Shown here: piece by piece, positions 1 through 10,828 of the stretch
Layout of the letters: every line of letters starts with the position of its first letter
Position numbering within the stretch: position 1 is the stretch's first letter
NCBI RefSeq assembly: GCF_901933205.1
Contig: NW_022148798.1
Location: 1-64,000 of the forward strand
DNA from: Camarhynchus parvulus
Lineage: Eukaryota > Chordata > Aves > Passeriformes > Thraupidae
DNA length: 64,000 nt
Direction: 5' to 3'
Made by a program: the position numbers and the translations under genes
Notes under the pieces: model-generated
The model's database searches: none
The model's input: only the letters and a program-made list of their open reading frames with translations
What the model was told of the DNA's origin: nothing

Positions 1-242
1 CCCGGCGTGCTCCGCGCAGACCGGAAGCTCCGTCGAGGTACTTCCGGCGGAAAAGCGGGCGAGACCACGACTCCCGGCGTACCCCGCGCTGACCGGAAGC
101 TTTATCAGAGCACTTCCGGCGGTTGGAGGCGAGACCACAACTCCCGGCGTGCCCCGCGCTGACCGGAAGCTCCGTCGGGATACTTCCGGCGGAAAAGGGG
201 GCGAGACCACAACTCCCGGCGTGCCCCGCGCGGGCCGGAAGC
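1..242 (+). promoter_or_regulatory. Tandemly repeated ZNF143/ETS-type promoter unit upstream of THOC6
   Basis: Three units of about 70-72 bp (1-72, 73-142, 143-214) and the start of a fourth (215-242) are visible. Each unit contains a CCGGAAG ETS-type site, an inverted ACTTCCGG site about 20 bp further on (not in the partial unit) and an ACCACAACTCCCGGCGTGCC-like block. That block resembles the long ACTACAAYTCCC motif bound by ZNF143/STAF. ETS (GABP) and ZNF143 sites are typical of housekeeping CpG-island promoters. The array ends about 150 bp before the THOC6 start codon. Assignment of the factors is by motif resemblance only. Confidence 0.65.
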
Positions 243-343
243 GGCGCGCAGTCGCTCCGCCTTCGACGTCATCGCCGCGCGCCCCCTCACGGCGCGCCGC
301 CATTTTGCCGCCGGTACCGGGCGCGGCGGCCGCGCGCGGCTCG

Positions 344-394
344 TGACGTCACTATCGCGATCGGCGGCGCCCCCCGTCGCGGCCGGTGACGTCA
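344..394 (+). promoter_or_regulatory. Two CRE palindromes at the THOC6 start
   Basis: Perfect TGACGTCA palindromes lie at 344-351 and 387-394. The second overlaps the A of the chosen ATG at 394. CREB/ATF-family binding is the known use of this motif. A less complete GACGTCA occurs near 266-272. Confidence 0.6.
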
Positions 395-3300
395 TGTCGT
401 CGGCGGGCGGCGTGCGGCGCGCGCGGCAGCTGCTGCACGTGTCGGTGCTGGCGCAGAGCGCGGCCCCGTGCGGGCGCTTCCTGGCGGCCGCCAACGACTT
501 CGGCGAGATCGCGATATTCGGGTAGCGCTGTCGCGACAGGCGGCGCGGCCGGGCGGGCGGGGGCGGTGAACTGGGGCGGATTGCGGCGGTTCCGGTGACG
601 CGGCGCTCTCCCCGCAGGCTCTCGGCCGCGCTCAGCGCCGAGGCCAAGGAGGAGAACCGGAGGCCGCTGAACGTGCTCAGGGGTGAGGCGGCGAGGACAC
701 GGGGGGGGGAATGGGGACTGGGATGGACTGGGTTATACTGGGAGGGACTGGGAGAGAATTGGGGGGGGGTTAAATGGGGATTTGGGGTTACTGGGATAAA
801 CTGGGATAAACTGGGAGGGGACTGGGATTGAACTGGTTTATACCGGGATGGACTGGGAGGGGTTAATGGGGGATTTGGGGTTACTGGGTTATACTGGGAT
901 AAACTGGGAGGGGATTGGGGACCATTGGGATGGAACTGGGATTGAACTGGTTTATACTGGGAGGGGTTAATGGGGGCATTGGGGTTACTGGTTTGTACTG
1001 GGAAGGAATTGGGGGGCACTGGGATGGACTGGGATTGAACTGGTTTATACTGGTCTGTACTAGTTTATACTGGTTATACTGGTCTGTACTGGTCCATACT
1101 GGTCTGTACCGGTCCATACTGGTTTATACCGGTCCGTACTGGTCCATACTGGTCTGTACTGTTTATACTGGTCCATACCGGTCCATACTGGTCCATACTG
1201 GTTTGCACTGGTCCATACTGGTTTATACCGGTCCGTACTGGTCCATACTGGTCTGTACTGGTTTATACCGGTCCGTACTGGTCCATACTGGTTTATACTG
1301 GTCTGTACTGGTCCATACTGGTCTGTACTGGTTTATACCGGTCCGTACTGGTCCATACTGGTTTATACTGGTCTGCACTGGTGCAGCCGGCGGGCACTCG
1401 GGCCCCGTTTATTCCTTGGCCTCGACCGAGCGGCTCCTCCTGAGCGGCAGCGACGGCGAAATCCGGGGCTGGGGCTGGGCCGAGCTGGGCCGCAAGGTGG
1501 GACTGAAAACAAACCCAAAATGGCCCAAATTCACCCCAAAAATACCCCAAATGTGTCCCAGAAATGTCTCGGAAATATCCTCAAAAATAACCCCTGAAAT
1601 GTTCCAAATACATCCCAAAATTCACCCGAAATCTGGGCCGAGCTGGGCCGCAAGGTGGGACCCGAAATACCCCGAATTCACCCCAAAAATCACCCCAAAA
1701 TTATCCCTGAAATGTCCCAAATATACCCTGAAAATATCCCTGAAATATCCCCAAAAATACCCCCCAAAATTCACCCTAAAAACCCCAAAAATCACCCGAA
1801 ATCTGGGCCGAGCTGGGCCACAAGGTGGGACCAAAAAATATCCTGAAATATCCCAAATTCACCCCAAAAATCACCCAGAAATATCCCAGATATATCCTGA
1901 AAATATCACTGAAATATCCCAAAAATAACCCCCAAAATGTCCCAAAATTCACCCCAAAAATACCCCTGAAATACTTGAAATCCACCCCAGAAATATCCCT
2001 GGGATAATCCCTAAAATACCCAAAATTCACCCCAAAAACCACCTCGGAAACATCCCCAAAGTGCGCCCGAAAAACGTCCCAGAGCTCGCCCCAAAAACGC
2101 CCGAAATTCACCCAAAACTCCCCTGAAAACCCCCAAAATTTCCCTTAAAAACCCCAAAATCAACCCAAATCCACCCAAAGAACCCCAAGAATTCCCCAAA
2201 ACCGCTCAACTCTCCCCAAAAACCCCAAACCCCCCTTCCCACCCCAAATTCACCAAAAATCCCCAAATTGTCCCCCCAAATCCCCCAGGGCTGCCGGGAG
2301 CTCTGGACGCGGCGCCCGCCCTGCAGGTAAAAACCCCAAATTTGGGCATTTTGGGGCTTTTTGGGGGATTCTGGGGGTTTGGGGATTTTGGGGTTTTTTG
2401 GGGTTTTCTTCGGATTTTGGGATGTTTTGGAGTTTTGGGGTTTTGGAGGGGTTTGGGGTTTTTGGGGAGATTTGAGGATTTTTGGGGTTTTTGGGGGGCT
2501 TTGGTTCTTTTTGGGAGGTTTTGGGTTTCTTACGGATTTTGGGGATTTTGGAGTTTTTCCGTGGTTTGGGGCTATTTTGGAGAATTTTGGGGTTTTTGGG
2601 GATTTTTGGGATTTGGGGCATTTTGGGGTTTTTTGGGGGGTTTTGAGGATTTTGGGGTTTTTGGGGAGTTTGGGAATTTTGAGGATTTTTGGGGCCGAGG
2701 ATTTTGGGGAGTTTTGGGGTTTTTCCCGTTTTTTTCGGGTTTGGGGGATTTTGGGGAGTTTGGAATTTTTTGGGGCGGTTTCTTTGTTTTTTGGGCATTT
2801 CTGGGGGGGGGTTGGGAGGTTTGGGGCATTTCTGGGGTTTTTTTTGGAAGTTTTGGGTTTTTGGGGGGGTGGTTGGGATTTTTTGGGTTTTGGGCATTTT
2901 TGGGGAGGTTTTGGGGGATTTTGGGGGGATTTTTGGGTGGTTTGGGGTTTTTTGGGTCCCCCCGAGCTCGGGGGGGGTTGGGGGTCGGGGGGGGTTGGGA
3001 GCCCCCCAAATCCGCCCCTCCCCCCCCAGGAGCAGCCTGGAGGTGCCGGAGATCAACGGGCTGGAGGTGAACCAGAGGGTGAGAGAGGCCCCAAAATCCC
3101 CCAAATCCGCCCCAAAACCTGCCCCAAAATCCCCCAAATCCGCCCCAAAACCTGCCCCAAAATCCCCCAAATCCGCCCCAAAACCTGCCCCGAATACACC
3201 CCAAATACACCCCAAAACCTGCCTGAAATCCGCCCCAAAATCTGCCCCAAAATCCCCCAAATACACCCCAGAAACTGCCCCAAATCCACCCCAAAAATCT

Positions 3301-6300
3301 GCCCCAAAACACCCCAAATACACCCCAAAAACCTGCCCCAAAATCTGCCCCAAAAAACCCCAAAATCCCCAAAAACCTGCCCCGAATACACCCCAAATAC
3401 ACCCCAAAAACTGCCCCAAATACACCCAAAACCTGCCCCAAAAACTGCCCCAAAATCCCCAAAAATCTCCCTACAATGCCCCAAAATCCACCCCAAAACA
3501 GGCTGGAGGTGAACCAGAGGGTGAGAGAGGCCCCAAAATCCCCCAAATCCACCCCAAAACCTGCCCCAAAAAACCCCCAAATCCACCACAGCCCTTGAAA
3601 TCCCCCCAAAATCCTTCCCCCCCCTGCCCCAAAACCTTCCCCAAGGAACCCCGAAGATGGGGGGGATTTTGGGCAATTTTCGGGGGGCTCAGAGGGATTT
3701 TTGGGAGATTTCGGGAGAAAATTTTTGGGAGAATTTCTGGGGGAAATTCTGGGGGGGATTTTTGGGTGGATTTCGGGGGGATTTTGGGGTAAATTTTGGC
3801 GGATTTTGGGGGGATTTTTTGGGATTTGCCCCCTCCCCAGCCCGGTGTTCCCCTCAGGACTGCGGGGTGGATTTTTGGGGAATTTTGGGGAGGATTTTGG
3901 GGGGGATTTGGAGGTATTTTTGGGCGGGTTTTGGAGGATTTTTGGGGGGATTTTGGGGAGGGTTTGGGAGGATTTTGCGGAGGGGTTTGGGGAGGGTTTG
4001 GCAGAATTTTTGGGGGGATTTTTGGGGAGAGTTTGGGAGGATTTTTGGGAGGGTTTTTGGGGGATTTTTGGGGAGGGTTTGGGAGGATTTTTGGGGGGTA
4101 TTTTCGGGAGGATTTTTGGGGGTGTTTTTGGGGTGTTTTGGGGGATTTCTGTGGGAATTGCTCCCCCAGACTGCAATTCCCCCTCAGGACCACTGGGTGG
4201 CGCTGGCGGGCGGGGACGGCGCCGTGCGCGTGCTGGACCTGGAGAGCGGCGCCTTCACCGTGAGCGGGAATCTGGGGCAAAATCCGGGGGTTTTGGGCAA
4301 ATTCCGGGGTTTTGGGCAAATTCCGGGGGTTCTGGGCAAATTCCGGGGTTTGAGGGGCGCCTTCGTGAGCTGGCAAATTCCGGGTTTGGCATTTTGGGGG
4401 TTTGGGGCAAATTCCGGGGGTTTGGGGGACCTGGAGAGCGGCGCCTTCACCGTGAGCGGGAACTGGGGCAAAATCCGGGGATTTTGGGCAAAATCCGGGG
4501 ATTTTGGGCAAATTCCGGGGTTTGGGCAAATTCGGGTTTGGGGGGCCTGGGGGCTTCTGGGGGCAAATTCCGGGGGTTTTGGGCAAATTCCGGGGATTTT
4601 GGGGCAAATTCCGGGGGTTTGGGGTTTGGGGGACCTGGAGAGCGGCGCCTTCACCGTGGCGGGGAACTGGGGGCAAATTCCGGGGATTTTGGGCAAATTC
4701 CGGGGGTTTGGGGCAAATTCCGGGGGTTTGGGCAAATTCCGGGGGTTTGAGGGGGTCCGAGGGATTTGGGGGAAATTTACGGGGATTGGGGAATTTGGGA
4801 ATTTGAGGAGGTTCGGGGGAGATTGGGTATCGGGGTGATGTGGGGGGTTCTGGGGCAGGTTTTGGGGTGGTTTTGGGGGGCAGTTTCGGGGCAATTTGTG
4901 GCGATTTTTGGGAGGTTTTAGGGGTGATTTTGGGGCGGTTTTGGGGTTACTTGTGGCGATTTTGGGGAGGTTTTAGGGGTGATTTTGGGGCAGTTTTGGG
5001 GTTACTTGTGGCGATTTTGGGGCGGTTTTGGGGGTAGTTCTGTGGCAGTTTTGGGGATGATTTTGGGATGGTTTTGGGGCAATTTCAGGGAAGGTTTTGG
5101 GGTGATTACCGGCAGTTTTGGGGAAGGTTTTAGGGGGTGGTTTTGGGGCGGTTCTGGGGTAAATTTTGGGGTGGTTTTGGGGGTGATTTTGGGGCAGTTT
5201 TGGGGATGATTTTGGGAGGGTTTTGGGGCGATTAGTGGTGGTTTTGGGGAAGGTTTTAGTGGCGATTTTGGGGCGATTTGTGGCGGTTTTGGGGAAGGTT
5301 TTAGTGGCGATTTTGGGGCAGGATTTGTGGAAGGTTTTAGCAGCTGTTTTGGGGCAGGATTTGGGGCCATTTGTGATGATTTTGGGGCTGTTTTGTGGCG
5401 GTTTTGGGGCGATTTGTGGCGGTTTTGGGGCAGGTTTTGGGGAAGGTTTTAGTGGCGGTTTTGGGGCAGGTTTTGGGGCAATTTGTGGCGGTTTTGGGGC
5501 TGTTTTGTGGCGGTTTTGGGGAAGGTTTTAGCGGCTGTTTTGGGGCAGGATTTGGGGCAATTTGTGGCGGTTTTGGGGAAGGTTTTGTGGCGGTTTTGGG
5601 GCAGGTTTTGGGGCAGGTTTTGGGGCAATTTGCGGTGTTTTTGTGGCAGTTTTGGGGCAGGATTTGGGGCTGTTTAGCGGCGGTTTTGGGGCGATTTGTG
5701 ATGATTTTGGGGCAGGTTTTGGGGCAGGTTTTGGGGCAATTTGCGGTGTTTTGTGGCGGTTTTGGGGCAGGTTTTGGGGCAGGATTTGGGGCTGTTTAGC
5801 GGCTGTTTTGCGGCGGTTTTGGGCGATTTGCGGCGTTTTTGGTCTCTGCGGCAGCACGAGCTGCGCGGGCACCAGGACCTGGTGCACGTGGTGGCGCTCA
5901 GGGAGCAGCTGCCCCAGGTGCTCTCGGGCGGCGAGGACGGCACCGTGCGCCTCTGGGGTGAGCCCAAAACGCCCCGAAATTACCCCAAAACTACCCCCAC
6001 ATCCACCCCAAACGCGCTCCAAAAATTCCAGTCCGAAATAACCCCAAAATCCAGCCCAAAATCCCTGAAATTCGCCCCAAAATCAACCCCCAAACCCCTG
6101 CACTGTGCGCCTCTGGGGTGAGTGGGGACCCCAAAATCGCCCAAATTCACCCCAAAACCCACCCCCAAAATCAGCCCCAAAATTACAGCGAAATCCACCC
6201 TAAAATCACCCTGAAATCCACCCCAAAATTTACCTGAAATTACCCCCAAGTACACCCCGAAAATCCACCCCAAAATTCCCATAAAATCACCCCAAAATCC

Positions 6301-9300
6301 AGCCCCAAAATCTCCCCAAGTCACCCCAAAATCCCCCAACCTTTACCCCAAAATCCAGCCCCAGAATCACTCAGAATTTACCCCAAAATCCATCTCCATA
6401 ATCGCCCCAAAATCCACCTGAAAATCCCTCGGAATCCACCCCAAAATTCCTCTAAAATCACCCCAAAATGCAGCCCCAAAGTCTCCCGAAATCTCCCTGA
6501 AATTCACTCCAAAATCCCCCAAGTTTTACCCCAAAATCCAGCCCCAGAACTTACCCCAAAATCACCCCAGATCCGCTCCCGAATCGCCCCGAAATCCTGT
6601 ACAATTTACCCCAAAATGTGGCCCCAAATTCCCCTGAAATTCCCCAAATTCCCTGAAATTCCCCAAAGTCCCCGAAAGTGCCCCAAAGTGCCCCAATCCC
6701 GCAGATCTCCGGACGGGCTCCCAGGTGCAGCTGATCGAGGTGCACAAATACCAGGTGGGCACTGGGATGTACTGGGATGGACTGGGTTATACTGGGATGG
6801 AACTGGGAGGGGGTTGGGTTATACTGGGATGGACTGGGAGGGACTGGGATGGACTGGGATGGACTGGGTTATACTGGGATATACTGGGATGGAACTGGGA
6901 GGGGGTTGGGTTATACTGGGATGGAACTGGGGGGGACTGGGATGGACTGGGATGGACTGGGTTATACTGGGATATACTGTGTTATACTGGGTTATATTGG
7001 GATGGAGCTGGGAGGGGGTTGGGTTATACTGGGATGGACTGGGAGGGACTGGGAGGGGGTTGGGTTATACTGGGATGGACTGACCGGGTTATACTGGGTT
7101 ATACTGGGATATACTGGGAGGGACTGGGAGGGAACTGGGATGGACTGGCATATACTGGTTTATACTGGGAGCGGCTGGGACAGACTGGGAGGGACTGGGG
7201 GGGAATTTATACTGGTCCATACTGGTCCGTGCTGGTCCATACCGGTTTCTAACTGGTCCATACTGGTCCGTACCGGTCTCTAACTGGTCCATACTGGTCC
7301 GTACTGGTCCGGTCTCTAACTGGTCTCTAACTGGTTTATACTGGTCCATACTGGTCTCTAACTGGTCCGTACTGGTCCGTACCGGTCTCTAACTGGTCTC
7401 TAACTGGTTGTAGGAGTGCAGCCGGCCCCAGCTGGGCAAGTGGATCCGGTGCCTGGCCACTGAGAGCGACTGGATGGTGAGGGGCGGGGCCTAAGAGGGC
7501 GGGGCCACTGAGCGACTGGATGGTGAGGGGCGGGGCTAAAGGGGGCGGGGGGAACCCTGAGGGGGCGGGGCCACTGAGAGCGACTGGATGGTGAGTGGCG
7601 GGGTAGGGGGCCTGAGGGGGCGGGGCCACTGAGAGCGACTGGATGTGGGGGGGCGGGGCGCAGGCGGGGCACGAGCGACTGGATGGTGAGGGGGGGGGGC
7701 TAAAGGGGGGGGCCCTGGGGGAGTGGTGGTGAGGGGGCTAAAGCAGGCCGTGAGAGCGACTGGATGGTGAGGGGCGGGGCCTGAGGGGGCGGGGCTACTG
7801 AGCGACTGGATGGGGGGGGGCGGGGCTAACGGGGGCGCCACTGAGGGGCGGGATGGTGAGGGCGGGGCTAAGGGGGGGGGCCACTGAGAGCGACTGGATT
7901 GTGAGGGGGGCTAAAGGGGGCGGGGCCACGGAGGTGATGTGGGGGGGGGTGGGGGGGGGGAAGAAATGGTGAGGGGCGGGGCCTGAGGGGGGGCCCGGGT
8001 GGTGAGGGGGGGGCTTGGGGGCGGGGCTGAAAAGGGTGGGGATTATGGCCAGGCAATGGAGTGAGGGGGTGGGGCTGAGGGGAGTGGGAGGGGCCAGGGT
8101 GGATAGGAGGGGGCAGGGCTGAAGGAAAAGGGGAGGGACCTCGAAAGTGGAGGGGGCTGAAAAGGGGGGGATTTATGGAGAAGGGGTGGGCTGGGGGATG
8201 GGAGGGGCCAGGGTGGATGGGAGGGGGCTGAAGGAAAGGGGGATTGAGTGAGGGCGGGGCAATGGGCTGGGAGGGGCAAAGGGGGGGAGGGAGGGGGGGG
8301 CCAAAAGGGGAAGGGGGTGGGGCCAGGGCTGCAGCGGGAGGGGCCAAAGGAAGGGGCAGGGCTGAAGGGAGTGGGCGGGGCTGGTGTGGATGTTGTGGGC
8401 GTGCCCGGGTGTGACCCCGCCCCTTCCCCAGGTGTGCGGCGGCGGCCCCGCCCTCACGCTGTGGCACCTGCGCTCCGGGACCCCGACCACGGTGTTCCCG
8501 CTGCCCCACCCCCAGCACCACGCCCTCTTCCACCAGGACATGGTGAGCCCGGAAACCAGTACGGACCAGTATAAACCAGTATGGACCGGTATAGACCAGT
8601 ACGGACCAGTAGGGACCAGTATGGACCGGTATAGACCAGTAGGGACCAGTACAAACCAGTATGGACCAGTATAAACCAGTAGGGACCAGTTCAAACCAGT
8701 GCAGACCAGTTCAAACCAGTGCACACCAGTATAGACCAGTAGGGACCAGTATAAACCAGTATGGACCGGTCCAAACCAGTGTAAACCAGTACAGACCAGT
8801 ATAGACCAGTATGGACCAGTTCAAACCAGTGTAAACTAGTATAAACCAGTACAAACCAGTACAGACCGGTCCAAACCAGTGTAAACCAGTTCAAATCAGT
8901 ATGGACTGGTTCAAACCAGTATAAACCAGGACGGACCGGTTCCCAGTTCCAGTTCCCTCCCAGTTCCCTCCCAGTTTGATCCCTGTCACTCCCAGTATAA
9001 ACCAGTTCCCTCCCAGTTTGTCCCAGTCCCTCCCAGTCCATCCCAGTGCCCCCCAGATCCCTCCCAGTACAAACCAGTATAACCCAGACCACTCCCAGTA
9101 TAACCTGGATCTCTCCCAGTTTGACCCCAGTCTGTCCCAGTCCATCCCAGTATAAACCAATTCCCTCCCAGTTTGTCCCAGTCCCTCCGAATGCCCTCCC
9201 AGTCCCTCCCACTACAAACCAGTATAGCCCAGTTTCTTCCCAGTATAACCCAATCCCATCCCAGTGCCCCCCAGTTCCCTCCCAGTCCCTCCCAGTATAA

Positions 9301-10156
9301 CCCAGCCCCCCCAGCCCCCCCCAGTGACCCCGTTCCCCCCCAGGTGCTCTCGGGCGGGGTCGGCCCCGCCCTTCACCTGCTGCAGCTGAGCGGGGACGTG
9401 CGGGGGAGGGTGCCGGTGTCGCCCCCCGCGCTCAGGAGCCTCTGCCTGCACCCGCGCTCACCTGAGCACCAGGTGAGCACACCTGGGTACAGGTAAACAC
9501 ACCTGGGCACACCTGGGACACACCTGGGGACACCTGGGGACACCTGGGACACACCTGGGCACACCTGGGGACACCTGGGCACACCTGGGGACACCTGGGA
9601 CACACCTGGGGTACACCTGGGGACACCTGGGACACACCTGGGGACACCTGGGACACACCTGGGCACACCTGGGCACACCTGGGACACACCTGGGGACACT
9701 TGGGACACACCTGGGCACACCTGGGCACACCTGGGACACACCTGGGACACCTGGGACACCTGGGATACACCTGGGGACACCTGGGACACACCTGGGGACA
9801 CCTGTGACACACCTGGGATACACCTGGGGACACCTGGGCACACCTGGGATACACCTGGGGACACCTGTGACAGCACCTGGGATACACCTGGGGACACCTG
9901 GGGACACACACCTGGGATGGGCGTGGCCATTAGGGCGTGGCCAGGGCTGGCTTGCAAAGTGGGCGTGGCTTAACGAGAGGGAGTGGCTTGTGGGTAAGTG
10001 GGTGGAGTTTGAAGGGCTGCATCCAGGTGGGCGTGGCCGGGTGGGCGTGTCCTGACCCCGCCCCTCCCGCAGGTTCTGACGGTGGCCGGGAACAGCCCCA
10101 AGATCGACGTGTTCACCAACCTGGGGTACCGAGCGTTCTCCCTGAGCTTCACCTGA
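394..10156 (+). CDS. THOC6: THO complex subunit 6 (THOC6), 12 coding exons, about 333 aa
   Basis: WD40-repeat subunit of the THO/TREX complex, which couples transcription to mRNA export in the nucleus. Exons: 394-521, 618-682, 1387-1496, 2289-2326, 3030-3078, 4188-4259, 5855-5957, 6705-6754, 7414-7476, 8432-8542, 9344-9472, 10073-10156. All phases agree and all borders are GT-AG, giving an uninterrupted protein close to the human length (341). Diagnostic blocks include [100 protein letters not shown] and the C-terminal [18 protein letters not shown]-type [10 protein letters not shown] (exon 7) is clear. The start is the first ATG in frame, inside a CpG island and next to a CRE. Several exon ends are copied into the following introns (see repeats). 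THOC6 is not beside CD19 in human, so the neighbourhood is rearranged. Confidence 0.96.
683..1386. repeat. THOC6 intron 2 minisatellite (ACTGGKMYRTACTGG type)
   Basis: The first half is built from ACTGGGA/GGACTGGGTTATACTGGGA units. From about 1040 it becomes a tight array of about 10-11 bp units such as ACTGGTCCATACTGGTTTAT. No coding signal is seen. The acceptor of exon 3 (GTGCAG, 1381-1386) is fused directly to the last repeat unit. Confidence 0.9.
1497..2288. repeat. THOC6 intron 3, C/A-rich repeat with copies of the exon 3 end
   Basis: CCCCAAAAATCACC-like units. Two partial copies of the exon 3 terminus and its donor (TGGGCCGAGCTGGGCC followed by CAAGGTGGGAC) sit at about 1633-1660 and 1804-1831. 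Otherwise no coding signal. Confidence 0.8.
2327..3029. repeat. THOC6 intron 4, TTTTGGGG-rich block
   Basis: Almost pure G/T-rich strand made of TTTTGGGGATTTTGGGG variants, ending in a short C-rich acceptor tract. Many G4 runs in close succession make quadruplex or R-loop formation plausible. The long open frames here are repeat artefacts. Confidence 0.85.
3079..4187. repeat. THOC6 intron 5, C-rich then G-rich, with a copy of the exon 5 end
   Basis: 3079-3650 is CCCCAAAATCC/AAATACACC repeat. At about 3500-3535 it contains a perfect copy of the last ~20 bases of exon 5 plus its GTGAGAG donor and the following intron bases. From about 3655 the composition flips abruptly to GGGGATTTTTGG on the same strand until the exon 6 acceptor. 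Confidence 0.8.
4260..5854. repeat. THOC6 intron 6, copies of the exon 6 end followed by GTTTTGGGGC array
   Basis: The end of exon 6 (GACCTGGAGAGCGGCGCC then TTCACCGTG donor) is repeated at about 4428-4460 and 4629-4662 within a GGGCAAATTCCGGGG array. 4840-5830 is a GGCGGTTTTGGGGCAGGTTT-type array. No further genes are seen. Confidence 0.85.
5958..6704. repeat. THOC6 intron 7, C-rich repeat with a copy of the exon 7 end
   Basis: CCCCAAAATCCACC-type units. A copy of the exon 7 terminus and donor (TGTGCGCCTCTGGGGTGAG) lies at about 6103-6121. No other signal. Confidence 0.8.
6755..7413. repeat. THOC6 intron 8 minisatellite, ACTGGGATGG then ACTGGTCC units
   Basis: 6757-7200 is a GGGTTATACTGGGATGGACT array. 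7205-7410 is an ACTGGTCCATACTGGTCCGT/CTCTAACTGG array that runs into the TTGTAG acceptor of exon 9. It is the reverse complement, in both motif and order, of the array in intron 10. Confidence 0.9.
7477..8431 (+). repeat. THOC6 intron 9: about seven or eight extra copies of the exon 9 end plus donor
   Basis: The last ~20 bases of exon 9 (GAGAGCGACTGGATG) followed by GTGAGGGGCGGGGC recur between about 7503 and 7905 in a 40-100 bp unit. Some copies are truncated to GAGCGACTGGATG. 7910-8400 is GGGGCGGGGC/AGGGGCCA repeat without coding signal. Confidence 0.85.
8543..9343. repeat. THOC6 intron 10 minisatellite in inverted orientation
   Basis: 8555-8940 is an ACCAGTATGGACCAGTATAAA array; 8940-9340 is CCCTCCCAGTTTGTCCCAGT-type. 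Both halves match intron 8 in reverse complement, so the introns either side of exons 9-10 could pair in RNA. Confidence 0.9.
9473..10072. repeat. THOC6 intron 11 CACCTGGGACA array
   Basis: 9475-9915 is a tight array of CACCTGGGACACACCTGGGGA units directly after the exon 11 donor. It degrades into GGGCGTGGCC-like sequence before exon 12. Confidence 0.9.
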
Positions 10157-10720
10157 GAGCACCTGGGCTCACCTGAGCTCACCTCACCTGGGCTCACCTG
10201 GGCTCGGGCACACCTGAGCTCACCTGGGCACACCTGGGCTCACCTGAACCTCATCTGAGCTCACCTGGGCTGGGCTCACCTGAGCTCACCTGGGCACACC
10301 TGGGCACACCTGGGCTCACCTGAGCCTGGCCTGAGCTCACCTGGGCTGGGCTCACCTGAGCTCACTTGGGCACACCTGGGCTTACCTGGGCACACCTGGG
10401 CTCACCTGAGCTCACCTGGGCTGGGCTTACCTGGGCTCACCTGAGCTTCACCAACCTGGGGTACCGAGCGTTCTCCCTGAGCTTCACCTGAGCCTTACCT
10501 GGGCTCACCTGAGCTCACCTGAACCTCACCTGAACTCACCTGAGCCTGACTTGAGCTCACCTGGGCTAAACTTACCTGGCTGAGCTCACCTGAACCTCAC
10601 CTGAGCTCATCTGAGATCACCTGGGCTCACCTGTGCGGCCTCACCTGGCTGAGCTCACCTGAGCCCCCCCGGGACCCCCCCAGTTTAACACCAATCCCGA
10701 TTTTGTACAAAAAAACCCAA
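10157..10720. repeat. THOC6 3' region, CACCTGAGCT array with a copy of the last exon end
   Basis: A CACCTGAGCTCACCTGGGCT array follows the stop codon. At about 10446-10493 it contains a copy of the final coding exon from the [13 protein letters not shown] block through TGA. I see no clear AATAAA for THOC6 here, so its poly(A) site is unassigned. Confidence 0.8.
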
Positions 10721-10728
10721 AATTCTTT

Positions 10729-10734
10729 TTTATT
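10729..10734 (-). terminator. Candidate poly(A) signal of the CD19-like gene
   Basis: AATAAA on the minus strand, about 95 bp past the stop codon at 10829-10831, in an A/T-rich patch that contrasts with the GC-rich surroundings. Confidence 0.6.
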
Positions 10735-10828
10735 TCGTGATTTCTGTGAGTGGGGGAGGGGCGGACTGGGGTGGGGGGCGGGGCCACAGTGAGATGGGGG
10801 AGGGGCCACAGCGGGGTGGGGGCGGGGC

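Noticed and set aside
915..1928. A 337-codon open frame across THOC6 intron 2 and exon 3
   Set aside because: Apart from the exon 3 codons it translates the ACTGGT minisatellite and the C-rich intron.
9473..9915. CRISPR-like regular array
   Set aside because: CACCTGGGACA units have no distinct spacers, and the setting is an intron of a vertebrate gene.
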